This document shows positions 57,824-64,000 of a DNA stretch of 64,000 nucleotides, in pieces. Numbering within the stretch: position 1 is the first letter of the stretch; every line of letters begins with the position of its first letter. A program made the translations under genes and the position numbers. Source of the stretch: Blautia_A ammoniilytica (GTDB taxonomy: Bacteria; Bacillota; Clostridia; Lachnospirales; Lachnospiraceae); NCBI RefSeq assembly GCF_025566965.1, contig NZ_JAOQJL010000016.1, positions 1 to 64,000 on the forward strand, given 5' to 3'. The notes under the pieces are model-generated. The model saw nothing but the letters and a program-made list of their open reading frames with translations. It was not told the DNA's origin and did no database searches.

Positions 57824-58918
57824 TTACCGATTGTAGAAGGTTTTGATTTTATCCATCTGACAGCTCATATTGGTAAAAAGTGCATCTGTAAGCACAAGAG
57901 CAGCCATGGATTCCACTACGACTACTGCTCTTGGTACGATCACAGGATCATGGCGTCCATGGATTTCAAGGGATATAGGCTCTTTATCTTTGGTTACAGT
58001 ATTCTGTGGCTGGCTGATGGACGGGGTGGGTTTTATATGTGCCCGAAGAAGGATCTGACTTCCATCACTGATCCCGCCCAGGATCCCGCCTGCATGATTG
58101 GTGCTTTTGGTAATATGACCGTCTTTTACGGTAAAGCCGTCATTATCTGTGGAGCCTTTCATGGTAGAAACAGCAGTACCATCGCCGATTTCCACTGCTT
58201 TTACTGCACCAATGGACATTATGGCCTGGGCAAGCATTGCATCCAGCTTGTCAAATACCGGTTCTCCAAGACCAGAAGGAACCCCGTTGATCCTGCATTC
58301 GATCACACCGCCTGCACTATCCTGATTTTTCATACATTCTTCCAGATAAGCACTGGCTTTGTCTGCTGCCAAAGGATCCGGCATATAGAAAGGATTTTTA
58401 TTGATGGCTTGTGGATCAAAGCTTTGGATCTGGATTTCCCCGATGGAACGGGTATAAGTGCACAAAGAGATGCCCATTTCGGAAAGAATCCTGGAGGCGA
58501 TGGCTCCGGCGGCTACACGGCCTATAGTTTCACGGCCGGAAGAACGTCCACCGCCACGGTAATCACGGAAGCCGTATTTCTGGTCAAAACCGAAGTCTGC
58601 ATGGCCTGGGCGGTAGGTATAGGCCAGATTCCCATAGTCTTTTGACCGTTGATCCTTATTCCATACGATCATGGATATGGGAGTTCCGGTGGTGCGTCCC
58701 TGAAATACACCGGAAAGGATCGCTACCTGATCACCCTCCTGCCGGGAAGTGGTATAACGGCTCTGACCTGGCTTGCGTCTGTCCAGAAAGTACTGGATAT
58801 CACTTTCCTGTAGGGGAAGCCCTGCTGGGCAGCCGTCTACTACAGCACCAAGGGCTTTCCCATGGGATTCTCCCCAGGTGGTTACTGTAAATCTATTTCC
58901 AAAAGATGATCTGCTCAT
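57824..58918 (-). CDS. aroC: Chorismate synthase
   Basis: A 364-residue flavin-dependent enzyme making chorismate from EPSP, the last shikimate step. Signatures: GNRFTVTTWGESHGKALGAVVDGCPAG at the start, YRPGHADFGFDQKYGFRDYRGGGRSSGRET near 105-135 (split here in reading), and a C-terminal IHGRHDPVIVPRAVVVVESM near 325. ATG 58918 with AAAAAGGAGACAACTT is chosen over an upstream in-frame start at 59035. Stands alone between terminators. Confidence 0.95.
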   Translation of the reverse strand: MSRSSFGNRFTVTTWGESHGKALGAVVDGCPAGLPLQESDIQYFLDRRKPGQSRYTTSRQEGDQVAILSGVFQGRTTGTPISMIVWNKDQRSKDYGNLAYTYRPGHADFGFDQKYGFRDYRGGGRSSGRETIGRVAAGAIASRILSEMGISLCTYTRSIGEIQIQSFDPQAINKNPFYMPDPLAADKASAYLEECMKNQDSAGGVIECRINGVPSGLGEPVFDKLDAMLAQAIMSIGAVKAVEIGDGTAVSTMKGSTDNDGFTVKDGHITKSTNHAGGILGGISDGSQILLRAHIKPTPSISQPQNTVTKDKEPISLEIHGRHDPVIVPRAVVVVESMAALVLTDALFTNMSCQMDKIKTFYNR

Positions 58919-59016
58919 AAGTTGTCTCCTTTTTGTGGTCTGTCCGGGACAATGATGTTTCCGGATTCCTTTATTATAGACAGGTGTTAAAAATTTGTAA
59001 ACCGAAACCAATAGAA

Positions 59017-59045
59017 TTGACAAAAATTCCGGCACAATTTATAAT
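59017..59045 (+). promoter_or_regulatory. Consensus promoter of the corA-like gene
   Basis: Perfect TTGACA (59017-59022), 17-bp spacer and perfect TATAAT (59040-59045), 51 bp before ATG 59096. Among the strongest promoters in the window. Confidence 0.85.
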
Positions 59046-59095
59046 GAATTGAACTTGTCCATTTGGCTTCAAAGGGACAGGAAGGGAGGAAAATC

Positions 59096-60037
59096 ATGGT
59101 CAGGATTTTTAAAACGATCGACAGCTCCATTCATGAGATTCAGGAGCCGGAAGAAGGATGCTGGGTAGCACTTACCAATCCTACGGCTACAGAGATTTTT
59201 CAGATTTCCGAGCGTTTTGGAATTGAAGTGGATGATCTGCGCGCACCTTTGGATGAAGAAGAGCGTGCCCGTATAGAGGCAGAGGATAATTATACCCTGA
59301 TCCTGGTAGATATTCCTATGATCGAAGAAAGAAATGACAAAGACTGGTATGGCACCATCCCTTTAGGCATTATTGTCACAAAAAAGATGATCTTTACTAT
59401 CTGTCTGGAGGATACGCAGGTTCTTGCACGCTTTATGGAGGGACGTGTGCGGAACTTTTTCACATACATGAAGACCAGGTTTATCCTGCAGATCCTGTAC
59501 AGGAATGCCAGTATGTACCTGCGGTATCTGCGTATCATTGACAAGAAAAGCGAGCAGGTGGAGGAAAAGCTTCACATGTCCACACGTAATCAGGAACTGA
59601 TGGAGCTTCTGGAATTGGAGAAGTCGCTGGTTTATTTTACCACTTCGCTCAGATCTAATGAAGTTGTGCTGGAAAAGCTTTTGAAAGTAGATACCATCAA
59701 GCAGTATCCGGAGGATACAGACCTTCTGGAGGATGTTATCATAGAGAATAAGCAGGCAATCGAGATGGCCAATATATACAGTGGGATCCTGAGCAGTATG
59801 ATGGGTACTTTTGCGTCTGTTATCTCCAATAACCTGAATGTAGTTATGAAGGTACTTTCCGTGATAACGATCGTGATGAGTATTCCAACGATTATTTTCA
59901 GCGCTTACGGGATGAATCTGAATGCACATGGAATGCCATTTTCTTTTACTACCCATGGTTTTTTGATCATTATTCTTTTATCTATAGCAGTTAGTATTAT
60001 CGCAGCTGTCATATTATCAAAAAAGAAATTTTTCTGA
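59096..60037 (+). CDS. CorA-family divalent cation transporter
   Basis: A 313-residue CorA-like channel: a long cytoplasmic N-terminal domain rich in acidic and helical segments (about 1-245), then two C-terminal membrane helices with the pore signature YGMNLN between them (VLSVITIVMSIPTIIFSAYGMNLN). It conducts Mg2+ or related divalent cations, possibly Co2+, which would be of interest beside a B12 pathway, though nothing shows this directly. ATG 59096 after AGGGAGGAAAATC is preferred to 59063. Likely co-transcribed with the next gene (18-bp gap). Confidence 0.9.
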   Translation: MVRIFKTIDSSIHEIQEPEEGCWVALTNPTATEIFQISERFGIEVDDLRAPLDEEERARIEAEDNYTLILVDIPMIEERNDKDWYGTIPLGIIVTKKMIFTICLEDTQVLARFMEGRVRNFFTYMKTRFILQILYRNASMYLRYLRIIDKKSEQVEEKLHMSTRNQELMELLELEKSLVYFTTSLRSNEVVLEKLLKVDTIKQYPEDTDLLEDVIIENKQAIEMANIYSGILSSMMGTFASVISNNLNVVMKVLSVITIVMSIPTIIFSAYGMNLNAHGMPFSFTTHGFLIIILLSIAVSIIAAVILSKKKFF

Positions 60038-60055
60038 TGGAGGACACACAAGGAA

Positions 60056-60934
60056 ATGAAGTGGATTGATAAACTTGAAAGAAAATACGGTAAATACGGC
60101 GGGATCAATAATCTGACCCTGTATGTTATCATTTGTTACGTGATTGGATATATCATCAGTATTGTGAATTCCGGCTTCCTTACCTGGTTTACATTAAATC
60201 CTGAGAAGATCCTGCACGGACAGATCTGGCGGCTTGTGACCTGGGTATTTCTGCCACCGTCCAACGGAGGCGTATTCTGGTTTGTGATCGCAGTTCTGTT
60301 TTTGTATTATCCTATTGGCACATCTCTGGAGCATACCTGGGGGAGCCTTAGGTATACTATTTATATTGCTTCAGGTATGGTATTTACCATTATCGGAGCA
60401 TTTGCCCTGTATCTGATCGCAGTTTACGGATTGGGATACGACGGGGTCAGTGATGGTGTCTGGAATTATTTTACCACCTATTATATCAGTGTATCTGTAT
60501 TCCTGGCATACGGTGTTTCTTTCCCCAATATGCGGGTAATGCTGTATTTTATTATTCCGATCAAGATGAGCTGGATGTCCATTTTCTACGGAGTGATGAT
60601 CATATATGAGATGATCAGCTATATCCGTATGGGTGCCTGGTTTATGGCTGTATTGATCGTTGCATCCCTTCTGAATTTTGTTATTTATTTTCTGGGAACG
60701 CGGGATCTTCAACGTTATAATCCTAAAGAGGTTCACAGACGCAACGAATTTCGCCGTGCTATGGAGCCAAAGAGCCGTACCGGGCAGAATGGTGCCATTA
60801 CAAAGCATAAATGTGCCATCTGCGGCAGAACTGAGCAGGATGATCCAAATCTGGAATTTCGTTTCTGTTCCAAATGCAATGGCAATTATGAATACTGTCA
60901 GGATCATTTGTTTACCCATACACATGTGAAATGA
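60056..60934 (+). CDS. Rhomboid-like membrane protein without catalytic serine, C-terminal zinc-ribbon
   Basis: A 292-residue protein. Residues ~15-215 hold about six membrane helices with rhomboid-like features: GQIWRLVTWVFLPPSNGG near 52, YYPIGTSLEHTWGSLRYTIY near 85-100 and FLAYGVSFPNMRVMLYFIIP near 145. The GxSG serine and paired histidine of active rhomboids are absent, so it is probably a pseudoprotease. The tail (about 245-285: CAICGRTEQDD, CSKCNGNYEYCQDH) has a Cys4/His zinc-ribbon-like pattern. It may bind membrane clients rather than cut them; function unknown. It follows corA by 18 bp. Confidence 0.72.
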   Translation: MKWIDKLERKYGKYGGINNLTLYVIICYVIGYIISIVNSGFLTWFTLNPEKILHGQIWRLVTWVFLPPSNGGVFWFVIAVLFLYYPIGTSLEHTWGSLRYTIYIASGMVFTIIGAFALYLIAVYGLGYDGVSDGVWNYFTTYYISVSVFLAYGVSFPNMRVMLYFIIPIKMSWMSIFYGVMIIYEMISYIRMGAWFMAVLIVASLLNFVIYFLGTRDLQRYNPKEVHRRNEFRRAMEPKSRTGQNGAITKHKCAICGRTEQDDPNLEFRFCSKCNGNYEYCQDHLFTHTHVK

Positions 60935-60985
60935 CAGGGACACTTTTTACAACAGCATTGCGTTTTACTTAGAGGGAGAATTGTC

Positions 60986-62419
60986 ATGAAGAGAACAAAA
61001 ATCATTTGTACGCTTGGTCCAGCCAGCAGCAGCCGGGAGATTATGAGGGAAATGATCCTGACTGGAATGGATATTGCCAGATTTAACTTTTCACATGGGG
61101 ACCATGAGGAACATAAGGGCAGAGTGGAACTGGTCAAGTCTTTGCGGGAAGAACTGGATGTGCCGGTAGCCATGCTCCTGGATACAAAAGGACCTGAGAT
61201 CCGTACAAAGCTTCTAAAAGACGGCAGGAAAGTTACGTTAACTTCAGGAAGTCAGTTTATTCTTTCAGTCGGAGATTTTGAAGGTGATGAGCACAAGGTG
61301 GCGATCACTTATGAAGAGTTATACAAGGATGTGAAGCCAGGCGGTAAGATCCTGATCGATGACGGACTGATTGGTTTGGAGATCGAGAAGATCGAAGGAA
61401 AAGATATTATTTGCCGTGTCTTAAATGGTGGTGAACTGGGAGAACGAAAGGGAGTGAATGTTCCTTACGTAAAGGTGAATCTTCCGGGGATCACAGAACA
61501 GGATAAAAAGGATATTCTTTTCGGGATTGAACAGGGATTTGACTATGTGGCAGCTTCTTTTGTGCGTAATGCACAGGTGATCCGTGATATCCGTAAGCTT
61601 CTTGATGAGAATGGCGGAAGCGATATCGGCATCATTGCCAAGATAGAGAATGCAGAGGGTGTGGATAATATTGATTCCATTATCCAGGAGGCAGATGGCA
61701 TTATGGTGGCCAGGGGAGATCTAGGCGTGGAGATACCTGCCAGCCAGGTTCCCCATATCCAGAAAAGGATTATCCAGAAGTGTAATGAGAATTATGCCCT
61801 TGTGATCACTGCCACACAGATGCTGGATTCTATGATCCGTAATCCCAGACCTACCAGGGCTGAGGTGGCAGATGTGGCAAATGCCATTTATGACGGCACA
61901 GATGCGATCATGCTGTCCGGTGAGACTGCAGCAGGTAAATATCCGGTACAGGCAGTGAAGATGATGGTGGAGATTGCTGAGACTACAGAGCCACATCTTA
62001 ATAACAACCTTCACAGAAAAGACAGGAACATGTTCAGACAAGGCTTTGTTTCAAGCGCAGTAGGACTTGCTGCAGTACAGGCTGCAAGGGACCTGAAGGC
62101 AGCAGCTGTTGTAACGCCTACCATGACCGGAAAGACTGCACTTTTGATTTCCAACTACCGCCCAGAGGTTCCTATTTATGCCATTACACCTAATGAGCGT
62201 GTTCAGCACAAGCTGCAGCTTGCATGGGGAGTCTGTCCTCTGAAGGGCTATCATAAGGATTCAACAGAGCATATCATTTCCCAGGCCATGAATGTTGTTA
62301 AAGCAAAGGAACACGTTAAGAAAGGAGATCTTCTTGTATTTACAGCAGGAGACCCTGCAACAAACATGACTACAGAGGGTGCAGTGACAAATATGATGCA
62401 CATCATTGAGACAAAATAG
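60986..62419 (+). CDS. pyk: Pyruvate kinase
   Basis: A 477-residue pyruvate kinase: KRTKIICTLGPASSSREIM at the N-terminus, DIARFNFSHGDHEEH near 30, LLDTKGPEIRTKLL near 65, active-site IAKIENAEGVDNID near 215-230, GIMVARGDLGVEIP and ATQMLDSMIRNPRPTRAE near 270. It makes pyruvate and ATP from PEP. Length fits the form without the extra C-terminal PEP-utiliser domain present in many Firmicutes such as Bacillus. Good GGAGA site; 51 bp after the rhomboid-like gene. Confidence 0.96.
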   Translation: MKRTKIICTLGPASSSREIMREMILTGMDIARFNFSHGDHEEHKGRVELVKSLREELDVPVAMLLDTKGPEIRTKLLKDGRKVTLTSGSQFILSVGDFEGDEHKVAITYEELYKDVKPGGKILIDDGLIGLEIEKIEGKDIICRVLNGGELGERKGVNVPYVKVNLPGITEQDKKDILFGIEQGFDYVAASFVRNAQVIRDIRKLLDENGGSDIGIIAKIENAEGVDNIDSIIQEADGIMVARGDLGVEIPASQVPHIQKRIIQKCNENYALVITATQMLDSMIRNPRPTRAEVADVANAIYDGTDAIMLSGETAAGKYPVQAVKMMVEIAETTEPHLNNNLHRKDRNMFRQGFVSSAVGLAAVQAARDLKAAAVVTPTMTGKTALLISNYRPEVPIYAITPNERVQHKLQLAWGVCPLKGYHKDSTEHIISQAMNVVKAKEHVKKGDLLVFTAGDPATNMTTEGAVTNMMHIIETK

Positions 62420-62442
62420 CCAGGCATAAGGAGAAGATTATT

Positions 62443-63729
62443 ATGAAGAAAAAACCGTTTGTTACCCTTGAAAAGCTGCAGGAGATCACTGCAAAATATC
62501 CTACTCCTTTTCATCTTTATGATGAAAAAGGGATCCGTGATAATGCAAAAGCTTTAAAGGAAGCATTTGCGTGGAACAAAGGATTTAAGGAGTTTTTTGC
62601 AGTAAAAGCTACGCCCAACCCATATCTGATCAAGATCCTTCAGGAATATGGCTGTGGATGTGACTGTTCTTCCATGACAGAACTGATGCTTTCAAAGGCC
62701 ATTGGATGTAAGGAAGGAGACATTATGTTTTCTTCTAATGATACGCCGGAGAAGGAGTTTAAATATGCGGATGAGATCGGCGGTATCATCAATCTGGATG
62801 ATATTACCCACATTGAAAGTGTGGAGCGTGCAGTTGGCAGTATTCCAAAGACCATCAGCTGCCGTTACAACCCAGGTGGTGTATTTAAGATCAGCAATGA
62901 TATTATGGACAACCCGGGTGATGCAAAGTATGGAATGACTACGGAGCAGATCTTCCAGGCTTTCCGTATCCTGAAAGAAAAAGGTGCAGAGAATTTTGGT
63001 ATCCATGCATTCCTTGCAAGTAATACTGTTACCAATGAATATTATCCGATGCTGGCAAAAGTAATGTTTGAGCTGGCTGTAAAGCTTCAGAAAGAAACAG
63101 GTGCGCATGTGAAGTTTATCAACCTGTCCGGTGGTATTGGCATTCCTTACCGTCCGGAGCAGACCCCCAACGACATCAAGGTGATCGGAGAGGGTGTACG
63201 TAAGGTTTATGAAGAAGTGCTGATACCGGCTGGTATGGGAGATGTGGCTATTTACACAGAACTTGGCCGTTTTATGATGGGTCCCTATGGCTGTCTGGTA
63301 ACAAAAGCTATCCATGAGAAGCATACCCACAAGGAGTATATTGGTGTGGATGCGTGTGCAGTCAACCTGATGCGTCCTGCAATGTATGGGGCATATCACC
63401 ATATTACTGTTATGGGAAAAGAGGATGCGCCCTGCGATCATATGTATGATATTACCGGTTCTCTTTGTGAAAATAATGATAAATTTGCTATTGACCGTTA
63501 TCTTCCGGAGATTTCTAAGGGAGATCTGTTGGTGATCCACGACACAGGCGCTCATGGCTTTTCCATGGGATACAATTATAACGGAAAGCTGAAGTCTTCC
63601 GAGATTCTTCTGAAAGAAGACGGATCCTTTGAGATGATCCGCAGGGCAGAAACGCCAAAGGATTATTTTGCTACTTTTGACTGCTTTCCCATTTATGAAA
63701 AGCTTTTGGAAGATGCAGATAAATTCTGA
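62443..63729 (+). CDS. lysA: Diaminopimelate decarboxylase family protein
   Basis: A 428-residue fold-type III PLP decarboxylase. The PLP lysine is in EFFAVKATPNPYLIKIL near residue 52, with the SGGIGIPYRPEQTPND glycine loop near 225-240, YTELGRFMMGPYGCLV near 270 and DACAVNLMRPAMYGAYHHI near 300. It converts meso-diaminopimelate to lysine; ornithine/arginine decarboxylase relatives exist but the motif set and length suit LysA. Follows pyk by 23 bp and may share its transcript. Confidence 0.9.
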   Translation: MKKKPFVTLEKLQEITAKYPTPFHLYDEKGIRDNAKALKEAFAWNKGFKEFFAVKATPNPYLIKILQEYGCGCDCSSMTELMLSKAIGCKEGDIMFSSNDTPEKEFKYADEIGGIINLDDITHIESVERAVGSIPKTISCRYNPGGVFKISNDIMDNPGDAKYGMTTEQIFQAFRILKEKGAENFGIHAFLASNTVTNEYYPMLAKVMFELAVKLQKETGAHVKFINLSGGIGIPYRPEQTPNDIKVIGEGVRKVYEEVLIPAGMGDVAIYTELGRFMMGPYGCLVTKAIHEKHTHKEYIGVDACAVNLMRPAMYGAYHHITVMGKEDAPCDHMYDITGSLCENNDKFAIDRYLPEISKGDLLVIHDTGAHGFSMGYNYNGKLKSSEILLKEDGSFEMIRRAETPKDYFATFDCFPIYEKLLEDADKF

Positions 63730-63740
63730 AAAATAAAATA

Positions 63741-63815
63741 ATTCAGGATCTATTATAAAACATTTCAGTATCTATCATAAATGGTTCATAAAAATATTTC
63801 AGTATCTGTCATAAA
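63741..63815 (+). repeat. Short direct repeats after lysA
   Basis: ATTTCAGTATCTATCATAAA (63762-63781) recurs as ATTTCAGTATCTGTCATAAA (63796-63815) with one difference, and a more diverged form lies at 63741-63760. They precede the terminator hairpin; no function is evident. Confidence 0.6.
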
Positions 63816-63839
63816 AAGGCTTGCATAAGCGAGCCTTTT
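63814..63839 (+). terminator. Terminator after lysA
   Basis: AAAAGGCT (63814-63821) and AGCCTTTT (63832-63839) form an 8-bp stem with a 10-nt loop, ending in a T-run. Confidence 0.75.
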
Positions 63840-63865
63840 GTGATAAGATAACTTTTGTTTCAAGC

Positions 63866-63948
63866 GCCGGCATGTCGGAATGGCAGACGAGGCAGACTCA
63901 AAATCTGTTGTAGGCAACTACGTGTGGGTTCAAGTCCCACTGCCGGCA
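63866..63948 (+). tRNA. tRNA-Leu (anticodon CAA)
   Basis: Cloverleaf with a long variable arm: acceptor GCCGGCA/TGCCGGC, anticodon stem GCAGA/TCTGT closing the loop CTCAAAA (anticodon CAA, reads UUG), variable arm GTAG-GCAA-CTAC, T-arm GTGGG-TTCAAGT-CCCAC. The 3' CCA is not encoded (ACT follows) and must be added. A terminator-like hairpin follows at once. Confidence 0.95.
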
Positions 63949-63956
63949 CTTTCTCA

Positions 63957-63982
63957 AGCTCTGAGAGATCAGGGCTTTTTTT
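63957..63982 (+). terminator. Terminator after tRNA-Leu
   Basis: AGCTCTGA pairs with TCAGGGCT (with G-T wobbles), followed by a run of about seven T residues. Confidence 0.75.
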
Positions 63983-64000
63983 TATGCAATACGAAATCAC

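Overview
The window reads as a chromosomal segment of a gut Clostridia bacterium, most likely a Lachnospiraceae member (Blautia/Dorea-like). This is inferred from gene content and style: strong AGGAGG ribosome sites, TTGaca/TATAAT promoters, an anaerobic B12 pathway, selenium-type molybdenum hydroxylase maturation genes, LuxS, and IS200/IS605 elements of the kind common in that family. No ribosomal RNA is present, so the species cannot be named. Nearly all of the DNA is accounted for by about 58 intact genes plus two broken ones, one tRNA and several small structured repeats.

Layout. 1-0.5 kb: right end of an IS200/IS605-type element abutting a truncated DUF6273 gene. 0.6-5.4 kb: gtrB/gtrA-like envelope genes, then cobT-cobU-cobS, a short cobU-like gene and cobC, which attach the lower ligand of cobalamin. 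5.6-29.2 kb: a 24-kb purine/urate catabolic region. Its forward operon is ssnA, ygfK, xdhD, xdhABC, yqeB, yqeC, mocA. A reverse block follows (arcC, ygeW, ygeY, ygeX), then DUF1015, two uncharacterised small genes, a YheO-type regulator, hyuA and an XdhC-family accessory gene. 29.3-38.4 kb: housekeeping genes (SH3 lipoprotein, luxS, trpS, cyclophilin lipoprotein, mnmM-like methyltransferase, coaBC, panT-like ECF S component, coaX, RluA-type pseudouridine synthase, MATE exporter). 38.5-50.8 kb: a near-continuous corrin operon cbiD-L-F-G-H, a cobK/cbiE/cbiT triple fusion, cbiA-B, cobD, cbiP, cbiC. 50.8-53.8 kb: MocR/PdxR-type regulator divergent from a pyridoxal kinase gene and a TatD-linked-type radical SAM gene. 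53.8-56.0 kb: a 200-bp palindromic MITE-like repeat and an IS605-type element with intact tnpB and frameshifted tnpA. 56-64 kb: precorrin-2 dehydrogenase, beta-propeller lactonase, aroC, corA, an inactive rhomboid-like protein, pyk, lysA and tRNA-Leu(CAA).

How the genes fit together. The ssnA/ygfK/xdhD/hyuA/ygeW/ygeX/ygeY set is the one tied to anaerobic urate and purine breakdown in gut bacteria and is also found, rearranged, in E. coli. Molybdenum hydroxylases and the YgfK iron-sulfur flavoprotein act on the purine ring, amidohydrolases open it, and YgeY, YgeW and YgeX process ureido and diaminopropionate intermediates to pyruvate and ammonia. YgeW-derived carbamoyl phosphate can give ATP through carbamate kinase. 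YqeB, YqeC, MocA and the XdhC-like protein would mature the hydroxylase cofactor. The two B12 blocks together cover the anaerobic pathway from cobalt-precorrin-2 to cobalamin, except for the cobaltochelatase and the corrinoid adenosyltransferase, which are not in the window; the precorrin-2 dehydrogenase lies 5 kb downstream behind the IS.

The most unusual material is small-scale: seven copies of a 13-bp tandem repeat between cbiL and cbiF, a 200-bp nest of inverted repeats between cbiF and cbiG, lone IS605-style hairpins, a long palindromic mobile repeat, a pyridoxal kinase gene whose ribosome site is separated from its TTG start by a hairpin, and unrecognised genes embedded in the urate region.
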